Positions 44,926 to 53,567 of a stretch of DNA of 55,456 nt are shown one piece after another. The position numbers and the translations under genes were made by a program. Within the stretch, counting starts at the first letter, position 1. Every line of letters starts with the position of its first letter. The stretch covers positions 1 through 55,456 of the forward strand of contig JAUQOU010000004.1 of NCBI GenBank assembly GCA_030550715.1, in the 5' to 3' direction. This stretch comes from a bacterium (GTDB taxonomy: Bacteria; Calescibacteriota; Calescibacteriia; Calescibacteriales; Calescibacteriaceae). Below the pieces are notes generated by a model. That model was not told the DNA's origin. It searched no databases and saw only the letters and a program-made list of their open reading frames with translations.

Positions 44926-45777
44926 TCATTTCACATATTTGCCTATCAGGATTTTCAACTTTTCTTTCGTCTGTGGAGGAATATTTTCTGGGGAGGTAAC
45001 TATGGCATCTTTTAACGCATCTTTACACTTGCAATTCCTCTCCTTTGGAATTTTTCTCAGGAACAACTTTATTATTTTCTTTGCTTTCTCTACATTTTTT
45101 TTCAGGTTTTCAACTACCATGTGTGCTGTGACTATTTCTTCTCCTTCATACCAACAATCATAATCTGTGGGAAAAGCTAAAGTTCCATAACATATTTCTG
45201 CTTCTCTTGCGAGGTATGCTTCGGGAATGTTCGTCATTCCTATCACATCAACTCCAAACTGCCTCCAAAGATTGCTCATTGCTCTTGAAGAGAACTGCGG
45301 TCCCTCAATGCATATATATGTCCCACCTTTATGAGTTACTACTCCTGCTTCTTTTGATGATTCGTACAGAGCTGTGAATACTTCCGGGCATACCGGGTCT
45401 GAAAAACCAACATGTGCTACTATTCCCTCTTCAAAAAACGTCCTTGATCTTGATTGGGTCATATCTATAAACTGTGAAACGATTACCGCATCTCCTGGTC
45501 TTATGTGTTCTTTCATGCTTCCAACCGCTGATACACTTACTATTCTCTCTACTCCGATGGCTTTTAGAGCGTAGATATTTGCTCTGAAATTTATTTTGTG
45601 AGGAGGAATTGTGTGTTTTCTGCCGTGTCTTGGCAAAAAAGCTACTTCTACTCCTTCAAGCTCCCCCACGACTATTTTGTCTGATGGCTTCCCAAACGGA
45701 GTATCTATATCTACTTCTTCTTTTATTTTGAGACCTTCTATATTGTATAGTCCTGTGCCTCCTATTATTCCTATCAT
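44926..45777 (-). CDS. mtnP: S-methyl-5'-thioadenosine phosphorylase
   Basis: MtnP cleaves methylthioadenosine, the by-product of polyamine synthesis, for methionine salvage. The protein starts IGIIGGTGLYNIEG and has the phosphate site FLPRHGRKH, YICIEGPQFSSRA and MTNIPEAYLAREAEICY followed by TDYDCW, which favour methylthioadenosine over other purine nucleosides. The 283 residues are normal. GGGGGAGG precedes the ATG. No spermidine synthase gene is adjacent. Confidence 0.93.
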   Translation of the reverse strand: MIGIIGGTGLYNIEGLKIKEEVDIDTPFGKPSDKIVVGELEGVEVAFLPRHGRKHTIPPHKINFRANIYALKAIGVERIVSVSAVGSMKEHIRPGDAVIVSQFIDMTQSRSRTFFEEGIVAHVGFSDPVCPEVFTALYESSKEAGVVTHKGGTYICIEGPQFSSRAMSNLWRQFGVDVIGMTNIPEAYLAREAEICYGTLAFPTDYDCWYEGEEIVTAHMVVENLKKNVEKAKKIIKLFLRKIPKERNCKCKDALKDAIVTSPENIPPQTKEKLKILIGKYVK

Positions 45778-45888
45778 TTTTTCCTCCCCCTATGAGAATT
45801 CAATTTTATTTTTTGGAATTCCTCTGTTCTTTTTTCTGAAAGTTTGGAGAAATTTTTGTGTGAGATGAAAAAAATTTTTAGAGTTTAG

Positions 45889-46557
45889 ATGATGTCGATT
45901 TCAGATTACAAAAAAGGAGCTTTTTTTGACCTTGACTATGTTATAGTCAAAAAAGATCTTTACAGATTGCTGGGAGAAGAGCTGATAAGATTAGGAAAGG
46001 TTTCAAGGTTCAAGATTCTTCTCTGGTATGTATGGCTTTTGAGGTACAGGTTAAATACTCTGAAAGGCGAAGATATTTTGAGAGAAAATGTGAAAGATAT
46101 AAAAGGGCTGAGGGAAAAGGATTTTTTAGATATTTCTCTTTATGTTTTTGAGAGGGCGAGAAAATATATTTCTCCGAAAGCAGTTGAGCTTATAAGACAG
46201 CACGAAAAAGATGGTTTCATAGTAGCTATACTTTCAGGAAATTTCAGAATACTAATAGAGCCAATTGCTCAACATATTGGTGTAAAAAATGTTATTGCGG
46301 TTGAGCTTGAAACATCTGACGGATATTTTACAGGCAGAGTTGTTGAGCCAATATGCATAGGAAGAGGAAAAACATACTGGATGAAAAAGTTTGCCCGTCA
46401 GAACAAGATTGACCTAACTCAAAGCTATTTTTACACAGATAGCTTCTACGATATTGATACACTGCTGAGTGTCGGTATTCCCGTTGCGGTCAATCCGGAC
46501 CCTAAACTCAAAAAATTTGCAAAATCTCTTGGATGGAAAATAATCAATACTCTATAA
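45889..46557 (+). CDS. HAD-IB family phosphatase (SerB/CicA-like)
   Basis: This 222-residue HAD hydrolase has motif I as FFDLDYVIV, motif II in LSGNFRILIEP, and motif III/IV YTDSFYDIDTLLSVG with VNPDPKLKKFAKSLGW. That C-terminal ending is typical of HAD-IB proteins related to SerB and CicA. Motif I lacks the usual Thr (DxDxT), which may tune substrate choice. It begins at adjacent ATGs. The alpha/beta hydrolase gene starts 3 bp after its stop, suggesting joint expression. Confidence 0.82.
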   Translation: MMSISDYKKGAFFDLDYVIVKKDLYRLLGEELIRLGKVSRFKILLWYVWLLRYRLNTLKGEDILRENVKDIKGLREKDFLDISLYVFERARKYISPKAVELIRQHEKDGFIVAILSGNFRILIEPIAQHIGVKNVIAVELETSDGYFTGRVVEPICIGRGKTYWMKKFARQNKIDLTQSYFYTDSFYDIDTLLSVGIPVAVNPDPKLKKFAKSLGWKIINTL

Positions 46558-46560
46558 AAT

Positions 46561-47550
46561 ATGCAACTCCATTCCCTTATAACATCAGATGGGGTGAGAG
46601 TGGGAGTTCTTGAGTGGATCCCAAAAGATAAGAGATTTCCTTATCCTGTGCTTTTGGTTCATGGTTATGCTCAGAATAATCTGAGTTGGCATGGAAGAAA
46701 TTCAGGAATTGCTCCTTCACTTTCTCAAAATGGGTTTCACACATTCGCAATAGACCTCAGAGGTTCTGGTTATTCCAAACTCAGTAAGTTGAGATATGAT
46801 TACACATTTGATGATTTTGTTTTTAAAGATGTAGAAGAGGCGGTTCAGTTTTTGAAGGCGAAGACACGTTCGCAAAAAGTTGTCCTTGCGGGACACTCTC
46901 TTGGGGGTATAGTTTCTTTAGCTTACGCATCTCAGAAACCTGAAAATGTCTTCGCAATCATAACTTTTGGTAGTCCCATTTACTTCGGAAGAGGTGTGCC
47001 TGTGATGAAGTTTTTCGGAAATTTATACGCCTCTATCAGTAAGCTACCCGTTTCAAAGATAATACCTCTTATATGGTACAGGGAGAACTTTATGAAAATA
47101 TTAGGATTTTTCGGACTCTTCGGGGTTCCACTGATGCTGAATAAGAAGATATTGAAAATCTCTCCTTTATATCCTTCTTACACGAGAAATTTTGAATCGC
47201 CGTATGATTTTTGGGAAAAACTTGTCAAGGGTTTTGACACAACTTCTCCAAAACTTTTATTCCAAATACTCAGGTGGATCTATGAAGAAAAAATCACTTC
47301 ATATGACGGAAAGATTAACTTTACAGATGAGTTTAAAAAAATAGCTCAACCTGTTTTCATTATAGCTGGTGTTTTAGATAAGCTTGCTCCTCCTGAAAGT
47401 GTAAAACCTGTTTTAGATATTGTTTCATCACAGGTCAAGTTTTACAAAGAATATGAGGCAGGACATCTTGACCTCATAGAGGGTAAGCTGGCGAAAACTC
47501 AGATTTTAAGAGATGTTGTTGATTTCCTTTTCGGGCTGATTTCATCTTAA
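46561..47550 (+). CDS. Alpha/beta hydrolase
   Basis: This 329-residue protein has the lipase-like oxyanion segment VHGYAQNNLSWHG and the nucleophile elbow GHSLGG. The acid appears in AGVLDKLAPPESV and the His in EAGHLDLI. A ~90-residue cap lies between ~170 and 260. The substrate is unknown; esterase or lipase activity is likely by family. It sits 3 bp after the HAD-IB gene. Confidence 0.88.
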   Translation: MQLHSLITSDGVRVGVLEWIPKDKRFPYPVLLVHGYAQNNLSWHGRNSGIAPSLSQNGFHTFAIDLRGSGYSKLSKLRYDYTFDDFVFKDVEEAVQFLKAKTRSQKVVLAGHSLGGIVSLAYASQKPENVFAIITFGSPIYFGRGVPVMKFFGNLYASISKLPVSKIIPLIWYRENFMKILGFFGLFGVPLMLNKKILKISPLYPSYTRNFESPYDFWEKLVKGFDTTSPKLLFQILRWIYEEKITSYDGKINFTDEFKKIAQPVFIIAGVLDKLAPPESVKPVLDIVSSQVKFYKEYEAGHLDLIEGKLAKTQILRDVVDFLFGLISS

Positions 47551-47574
47551 AAAATGAAATTCTCTTGGTTCAAA

Positions 47575-48990
47575 CTATTTCTGATTTTGATGTTCTATTA
47601 ACTTTATTGCTGAGTTTATTCTTTCAATGACATTTTCTTTTCCTATAACTTTAATCACATCAAAAAGAGGTGGGCTTACGAGTTTTCCATATATTGCCAT
47701 TCTCATAACCTGAGCTACAAAAACAACTTTTTCTCCATATTTTTCTGCTATGTTTTTCATCATTTTATCAAATTCGGCTCTTGCGTTTTCGCTTTCAATC
47801 TTTATCTTCTCTAACTCTACAACTATTTCCTCAAGTACTTTTTTCGCCTTCTCATTTTTGAGAAATTTTTCCTTTCCTTCTTCGTCGTACATTGTTATTC
47901 CGAAAATTGGTTTAATCATCTCTGCCATCTCTTTGAGGGTTTTTACTCTCACTTTTACCTGTGGTATTATTGAAAGAACTTTCGGCTCATCTTGTATATT
48001 CATAAAATCTTTTAATCTCTGAACAATTTCTCTGTCATCAAGAATTCTTATCCATTCGGAGTTGAGCCAGTATAATTTATCAAAGTTGTATCTTGCAGGA
48101 CTTCTGTTTATATCTTTTATGTCAAATAGTTTTACGAGTTCATCTATTGAGAAAATCTCTTTATCCCCGTATGCCCATCCTAACCTCGCAAGGTGATTTA
48201 CTATTGCTTCCTTTAAAAATCCATCTTTTTTGAGTTCAGATATGTATATTTCGCTTATTTCTTTTTCTGCTCTTTTTGAAATCTTCCCTTTCCCTTCATC
48301 GGGTAGGACAAGCGGTATGTGGGCGAACTGTGGTATATGTCCCAAAACTTTAAAGAGCAAAATTTGCTTTGGAGTGTTTGAAATATGGTCTGCTCCTCTT
48401 ATTATATGAGTTATCTTGAAATCCGCATCGTCTACACATGATGCGAGATTATATGTTGGGGTCCTATCTGACCTCAAAAGCGTGAAGTCCTCTATATCTA
48501 CTGTTTTCACTTTTATTTTTCCCATAACTATGTCTTCAAACTCAACTTCAAATTCTTCTTCCGGAACTCTGAACCTTATTGCGAATGGTTTTGCTTCATC
48601 GACTTCTTGCTTTTTGTTTCTGCATATTCCGGGATATTTCGGGGAAATTTTTTTTCTCAGAGCTTCTTCTCTATATCTTTCAAGCTCTTCCGGGGTGCAG
48701 TAGCATTTGTAAGCGTATCCATCTTTGATAAGCTGAAAAGCAATTTTCTGGTATATCTCAATCCTTTCAGATTGCCTGAACTCAAAATCCCACTCAATTC
48801 CCAAAAATTTTAGCCCCTCTTTTATTTCCTCTTCGTATTCTTTTTTAGAGCGTTCTTTATCTGTGTCATCTATTCTGAGTATGAACTTTCCGGAGTTTTT
48901 TTTAGCCCATAGGTATGAAAACAGCGCAGTTCTTGCTACTCCGACATGAAATCTGCCAGTAGGTGAAGGAGCAAACCTTGTTATCACCAT
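47575..48990 (-). CDS. gltX: Glutamyl-tRNA synthetase
   Basis: This class I synthetase charges tRNA-Glu and possibly tRNA-Gln. HIGH-like motif is FAPSPTGRFHVG, the KMSKS loop is KISKRAE, and IIRGADHISNTPKQ is typical. The ~471-residue length is normal. I chose ATG 48990 (VITRFAPSPTG); the longer frame to 49023 adds only a hydrophobic leader. TACTAT lies 8 nt upstream. It is divergent from an outer-membrane lipoprotein gene. Confidence 0.95.
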   Translation of the reverse strand: MVITRFAPSPTGRFHVGVARTALFSYLWAKKNSGKFILRIDDTDKERSKKEYEEEIKEGLKFLGIEWDFEFRQSERIEIYQKIAFQLIKDGYAYKCYCTPEELERYREEALRKKISPKYPGICRNKKQEVDEAKPFAIRFRVPEEEFEVEFEDIVMGKIKVKTVDIEDFTLLRSDRTPTYNLASCVDDADFKITHIIRGADHISNTPKQILLFKVLGHIPQFAHIPLVLPDEGKGKISKRAEKEISEIYISELKKDGFLKEAIVNHLARLGWAYGDKEIFSIDELVKLFDIKDINRSPARYNFDKLYWLNSEWIRILDDREIVQRLKDFMNIQDEPKVLSIIPQVKVRVKTLKEMAEMIKPIFGITMYDEEGKEKFLKNEKAKKVLEEIVVELEKIKIESENARAEFDKMMKNIAEKYGEKVVFVAQVMRMAIYGKLVSPPLFDVIKVIGKENVIERINSAIKLIEHQNQK

Positions 48991-49060
48991 AAGAAAAAAT
49001 AGTAATGACCTTCTGATATACAAATTGAATTTTTCTGTATTGTTTTTAAGATTTTTTATG

Positions 49061-49885
49061 ATGCGAATATTTTATTTTTCATTTCCCGGTTTTTTTGACG
49101 GTAGAAAAGAGACCTTTTTTATCTTGCTCTCTGCTGTTTTTGTTTCATCTTCACTCTTTTTATCTTGTGCTAAAAAGGTAGAGGGTGCAGGTAGTGCGTC
49201 AGTTGCTCCATCAACAAACGAAATAGTCCCACTTCTTCTTTACGATTATCAGTCCTCAGCCAAGGGTAAGGAGGAAGAAGATAGAAATTTCAGGTTCGGT
49301 TTCGGAGCTGCAAATTTAAGACCTTACCTTATTCTTTCTTATAAGTTCTCTGACTCATTGGTTGGGCTTGGAGTAGGAGGGATAATTTTTTCCGGACTTG
49401 GCAGAGAATATAATGTCGGTACTGCTGATTTATCTTATATCAAAAGGTATCTTTCCGGAAAGAGTTCACTCCTTGCTTTAGGTGTTGGATTGGGAGGGAC
49501 TTATGCGACTGACTACAATTTTTCACGAAAGGGTAAGCGCTCTTACCTCGGAGAAGGTCATATCTACGGACAGGTTTATATATCAACAAAAATACCTGAT
49601 TCAAACTTCGGGTTCTTCTTCAATTTCAGGTTGGGAGGATTTTTTCTTGAATCTCCCGTAATACGGGATATATCAGAGGAGCTAAGCAAATCTGATGAGA
49701 ATATAAAGGTGAAAAAAAGTATATCTGGGCTTCTTTTTATACCATCGGCAGGATTTAACTGGACTATGATAGACAACAAAGTTATAGGTTATGTGGGATT
49801 GGTTTTGCCTTTGTCTACTTTTTTGATATTTGAGCCAGAACTTCACCCATATGTTCCATCTTTGAACTTCGCATTTATCTTTTAG
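49061..49885 (+). CDS. Putative outer-membrane beta-barrel lipoprotein
   Basis: This is an unrecognised envelope protein of ~274 residues. A hydrophobic stretch ends in lipobox LFLSC at about residue 35. The rest has alternating Gly/aromatic beta strands (LVGLGVGGIIFSGLG, SAGFNWTMIDN) and ends in Phe, typical of outer-membrane barrels. A lipobox on a barrel is uncommon. I chose ATG 49061, with TAAGAT 8 nt upstream; ATG 49058 is equally usable. Confidence 0.6.
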   Translation: MRIFYFSFPGFFDGRKETFFILLSAVFVSSSLFLSCAKKVEGAGSASVAPSTNEIVPLLLYDYQSSAKGKEEEDRNFRFGFGAANLRPYLILSYKFSDSLVGLGVGGIIFSGLGREYNVGTADLSYIKRYLSGKSSLLALGVGLGGTYATDYNFSRKGKRSYLGEGHIYGQVYISTKIPDSNFGFFFNFRLGGFFLESPVIRDISEELSKSDENIKVKKSISGLLFIPSAGFNWTMIDNKVIGYVGLVLPLSTFLIFEPELHPYVPSLNFAFIF

Positions 49886-49981
49886 GTTTTACTGCGGTTT
49901 TGCTAATTCAAGCAATCGGTCAGAAAGCAAGAAAACCAAAAGATTATGATATGTTTTATGGTCTTATTAATCTTATAGGTT

Positions 49982-50800
49982 ATGAAATTGAGCATTTCAA
50001 CACAACTTTTTCTGAAATCTGAAATAAGCGAAGAGGTTTTCAGGATTATCAGCAATTTTGGTTTTTCAAGTTGTGAGTTATGGGCTATGGGAAAGCACTT
50101 CAATTATAAATCCCCCGAATTTATAAAAAAAGTCAAAGATTGGTCGGAAAAATACTCGGTAAAAATCCAGACAGCTCATCTTCCGCTTTACGCAGAGGAT
50201 TCTGCTGGCAATACTTTCAAAATCTCTCTTTCAGATAAAGATTCAGCTCAGAAGTCAATGGAAGAAATTTTAAGATGTACAGATGCATTATCTTATCTTG
50301 GTGTTGAAACTTTTGTTATGCATGTCGGAGGTGAAGTTGAGACATTTTTGAAAAACTTTGAATATATTTATTCAAAGACAGATTGCGTTTTTGCGCTTGA
50401 GAACGACCCTATGGGATTTCCGCTTGCAAAAGACCTTGCAGTGCTGATACCCGAAATTAGGAGAGGTTTGAAAGACGGTGAAAGGAGAGTGGGAATCTGC
50501 CTTGATGTCGGACATGCAAATATATGGGAAAAACCACCAGAAAAAATAGTTGAACTCCTCTCTTCAGATATATTTGCAACTCACATTTCAGATAATGATG
50601 GAATAAGTGATCTTCATCATCCACCATACACCGGTACTATTAACTGGAAAAATCTTCTTTCAGCTTTCAAGTCAGTGGGTTATAGCAGAAATTTTACCTT
50701 TGAAATAGGTCCAATAGCCGATACCCATGAGCAGATAATAAGTGTTTTTGAAAACATCAGAGATTTTGTTCAAGATTTCAAAGAATATTTTGATAATTGA
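49982..50800 (+). CDS. Sugar phosphate isomerase/epimerase family TIM barrel
   Basis: This 272-residue protein belongs to the AP-endonuclease-2-like TIM-barrel family. Metal-binding positions appear in QTAHLPL, FVMHVGG, ALENDP, CLDVGHANI, ATHISDN and the final FEIG. Members include xylose isomerase-like enzymes and endonuclease IV; the lack of the full endonuclease pattern favours a sugar or inositol enzyme. The substrate is unknown. The 3' end overlaps a gene remnant on the other strand. Confidence 0.82.
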   Translation: MKLSISTQLFLKSEISEEVFRIISNFGFSSCELWAMGKHFNYKSPEFIKKVKDWSEKYSVKIQTAHLPLYAEDSAGNTFKISLSDKDSAQKSMEEILRCTDALSYLGVETFVMHVGGEVETFLKNFEYIYSKTDCVFALENDPMGFPLAKDLAVLIPEIRRGLKDGERRVGICLDVGHANIWEKPPEKIVELLSSDIFATHISDNDGISDLHHPPYTGTINWKNLLSAFKSVGYSRNFTFEIGPIADTHEQIISVFENIRDFVQDFKEYFDN

Positions 50801-50998
50801 TTTTCATAAATTCTCTTTGATTGTTTTTAGCTTTCAGGACTTGCTTTTTCAGTTCTTTGAGTTTTTCAAGGTCGTCTATCCGCTAAGCCCTGCTTGGATA
50901 CCTTGCTTTATTTACTGCTCAAGCACTTTTTCATATGTCTTTCTGAAAAAGTTTATGTCAAGCAAGTTTATCTCGTCCTTCTTTCTCACTCCATACAT
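50778..50998 (-). pseudogene. Remnant of a small gene
   Basis: A minus-strand ATG at 50998 has AAGGAG six bases before it and opens MYGVRKKDEINLLDINF, which stops after 28 codons at 50912. In a second frame the sequence continues AVNKARYPSRA, a TAG, then RIDDLEKLKELKKQVLKA to a stop at 50778. One frameshift and one TAG (perhaps from TGG) would restore a ~75-residue protein. I do not recognise it. The rest of the spacer (51001-51093) shows nothing else. Confidence 0.35.
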
Positions 50999-51093
50999 TT
51001 TTTATCTCCTTATCTCTTGCTATCCATCTGAGGATGTGAAGTATTTTTTTCTGCTCCTGAAAAAAAGTTCTTTCAAAGTTATATCAAATTACT

Positions 51094-52200
51094 CTATTTC
51101 ACTTTAATTAGTCGCCCTCTCCAATTTATTCGGAGTTTGAACAGTTTGATAACTACTGAGCTAAAGAATATGGCAAAATAAAAACTCGAAAAGATCGGGA
51201 AGAGCAAGCAAGTTAGAAAACCGAAGCTTCCTATACTTCTTGCACAAATATAAAGTGCTGTAGAGTATATCATATACAGTAAAGAGTAGAGCGCTATGCT
51301 TAAAGCGTTCAGGTTTATAATTCCTTCTGCCAATTTTGTAGGTATTATAAATGATAGGGAAAGGATGCTTGTTATTATCATCACACAAAATAAAGATGTA
51401 TTTGTAGCTCCTGATGCCATATTTTTCGCCCATCCCATAAATAAGCTCTTGAGACCTTCAGGATACATTCTGAACTTTATCAATTTTTTATGAGGTATAG
51501 AATAGATTTTTATTCCAGCACGTACTAGCTTTTTCCCCAGCATTATGTCCTCTATTATGCTGTCTTCTACGCTCTTATGTCCGCCGACTTTGAAATAATC
51601 TTCTCTTTTAATCAGAAAAAATGGACCGAAATAGCCGTTTCCCACACCAAGTGGGTTCGAGAACTTACCTATCTCAATTCCGAGTAATGCTATGAGGTTT
51701 GAGTATAGAGAAAATTGTTCATAGAATTTTTCTGTTTGATGGTATGGCATTATAGTAAGAGCTCCTTCTTCGGGTATATTTTCAAGAATATATTTGAATG
51801 CTGAATCCTCAAAAAAAACGTCTGCATCAATGAAGAGAAGATATTCACCTTTTGAGTTTATTGCACCTACATAGCAGGCGATACTTTTCCCTCCTTTTTC
51901 AAGGTAAAAATCCATAACTTTCAGAACTTTTGCTCCGTACTTTCTTGATATTGACTCCGTATTGTCAGTAGAGTTATCATCAACCACCAATACTTCTTCT
52001 AAAATTTCTACTTTTGGTATTGACCTGAGTAATTTTTCTATTCTCTTTTCTTCGTTTCTTGCGGGAATAATTATGGAAATGGATTTTGGTTTTCTCTTAT
52101 TGTATTTAAGATCTTTCTGGAAATAGTAGAAGTTTATTATTCTTAAAAATCCGATAAACGAAAGAACGAAAAGAATTAAAAGAAGGATTGATATTAGCAT
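51094..52200 (-). CDS. Membrane glycosyltransferase family 2 (CruC/CrtQ-like)
   Basis: This 368-residue GT2 enzyme has an N-terminal transmembrane helix, then the GT-A fold with IIIPARNEE, VVDDNSTDNT and the metal motif DADVFF. The segment GPFFLIKREDYFKVGGH with EDIMLGKKL is followed by PEGLKSLFMGWAKN. Three or four C-terminal helices follow. The layout resembles diaponeurosporenoate and carotenoid glycosyltransferases, but no carotenoid gene is adjacent. It could glycosylate another lipid. Confidence 0.8.
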   Translation of the reverse strand: MLISILLLILFVLSFIGFLRIINFYYFQKDLKYNKRKPKSISIIIPARNEEKRIEKLLRSIPKVEILEEVLVVDDNSTDNTESISRKYGAKVLKVMDFYLEKGGKSIACYVGAINSKGEYLLFIDADVFFEDSAFKYILENIPEEGALTIMPYHQTEKFYEQFSLYSNLIALLGIEIGKFSNPLGVGNGYFGPFFLIKREDYFKVGGHKSVEDSIIEDIMLGKKLVRAGIKIYSIPHKKLIKFRMYPEGLKSLFMGWAKNMASGATNTSLFCVMIITSILSLSFIIPTKLAEGIINLNALSIALYSLLYMIYSTALYICARSIGSFGFLTCLLFPIFSSFYFAIFFSSVVIKLFKLRINWRGRLIKVK

Positions 52201-52299
52201 AAAATATCTTAATGTTTTGAGAAGTTTTATTTGATATTTGAAAATTTTATTTCTTTACATTTTTGATCTTTTTATTTTTTATTTTTAAGATTATCTGGT

Positions 52300-52959
52300 A
52301 TGAATTTTAAGACGATAGATGATATAGAAGGAATGTTTGTGCAGTTTGTTGGGATAAAGCTTCCCGTTGAATATTCTGAATCTGAGAAAAAAGAGTTTTT
52401 AAGCCATATCGTCTCCGAAGAGTTCTTCACATCTACTTACATCACAGAGGGTATAAGAAAAGAGAGCAGTATTTTAATTTTCCACATGCACAAGGATTTT
52501 TCAAAACTATCTGAAAGAGTCAGAAATATGATGAGAACTGCTCTTGGTAAGAAAAGCGAAATATCATATATTTTTTCTGGTATAATAAGGAAGTCAAAGT
52601 ACGGTTCAAAGGTTCCACTTGATGACTATGCAATAATTGGAAATTCAAACAGAGGTAAGTATCTCGTTGTTTATCCTTTTGTGAAAACATCTGAATGGTA
52701 TCTTACCGACTTTAAAAAGAGAGCAGAGATGATGCTTGAACATGTAAAGGTTGGAAGGAAATATCCTTGCGTTAAACAACTCCTTGCTTATTCTTTCGGT
52801 ATAGATGATCAGGAATTTATAGTCGCATACGAAACAGATGACCTGATTGCTTTTCAAGACCTTGTTATGGAACTCAGAGAAACACAAGCAAGACGATATA
52901 CTTTAAGAGATACTCCTATAATAACTGCGATTTACTCTTCTCCTGATAAACTTCTTTGA
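52300..52959 (+). CDS. Chlorite dismutase-family heme protein (HemQ/PitA-like)
   Basis: The C-terminal half shows the chlorite dismutase-family pattern: YPFVKTSEWYL, then MMLEHVKVGRKYP, YSFGIDDQEFIVAYETDD and RRYTLRDTP. The N-terminal ferredoxin-like half is divergent. Members include coproheme decarboxylase HemQ and DyP-like heme proteins; true chlorite detoxification is the rarer role. The 219-residue length suits the PitA/HemQ-like group. TAAGAT lies 8 nt before the ATG. No heme gene is adjacent. Confidence 0.82.
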   Translation: MNFKTIDDIEGMFVQFVGIKLPVEYSESEKKEFLSHIVSEEFFTSTYITEGIRKESSILIFHMHKDFSKLSERVRNMMRTALGKKSEISYIFSGIIRKSKYGSKVPLDDYAIIGNSNRGKYLVVYPFVKTSEWYLTDFKKRAEMMLEHVKVGRKYPCVKQLLAYSFGIDDQEFIVAYETDDLIAFQDLVMELRETQARRYTLRDTPIITAIYSSPDKLL

Positions 52960-53009
52960 GATTTTAACTTCTTTTGATTTCCTTTTTTCTTATGAGTTCA
53001 GAATTTTAT

Positions 53010-53567
53010 TTATAGGAGCGGGAATTTTTCTAAAACTTTGTAGATGGGTCCGTTAGGAGTCAACACGCTCTGGAACAGAATAAATTCTTCTGCTGAAAAC
53101 TCTCCGAATTCAAGATTTTCTTTGATTAACTGCTTTATTTTTTCGCTTTCTTTCTCTACCTCTTTTTTTATTCTCCCTATTGTTATATGTATTACGAAAG
53201 GTTTATCGTTTTCTTGATTGATGTTTATCTGCGAGTTTTTTATACATAAATCTATTTCTCTTTTGAGCATTTGTATTTTTTCTGATTCTCCACCTATCCA
53301 TATCACTTTCGGATTACTTATGCTTGGGAAAACTCCTATGCCTTTTATCTTTATCTGGAATTTTACGAATGAGATTTTTTTCAACTCTTCTTTTAGCTTT
53401 TCTGCTTCATCTTCGGTTATCTCTCCGAGAAATTTTAGCGTTATGTGAAGGTTTTCTTTTTCAACTCTTTTTATGTTTTTGATGTTTTTTAACTTTTCCT
53501 TTGAGAAACTATCAATTTTTTCTGTTATTTCTTCTGGTATTTTTATTCCTATGAATGCTCTTATCAT
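53010..53567 (-). CDS. thpR: RNA 2',3'-cyclic phosphodiesterase
   Basis: ThpR (formerly 2'-5' RNA ligase) belongs to the 2H phosphoesterase family. Both catalytic HxT motifs are present: HITLKFLGE near residue 46 and HITIGRIK near residue 127. The 185 residues are typical. The start overlaps the rdgB stop by four bases, so the two are translationally coupled. Confidence 0.93.
   Translation of the reverse strand: MIRAFIGIKIPEEITEKIDSFSKEKLKNIKNIKRVEKENLHITLKFLGEITEDEAEKLKEELKKISFVKFQIKIKGIGVFPSISNPKVIWIGGESEKIQMLKREIDLCIKNSQININQENDKPFVIHITIGRIKKEVEKESEKIKQLIKENLEFGEFSAEEFILFQSVLTPNGPIYKVLEKFPLL

Noticed and set aside
50742-51107. 121-codon plus-strand frame after the TIM-barrel gene
   Set aside because: It overlaps the isomerase gene in another frame, is very Phe/Ser-rich like antisense frames here, and lies opposite a better minus-strand remnant.
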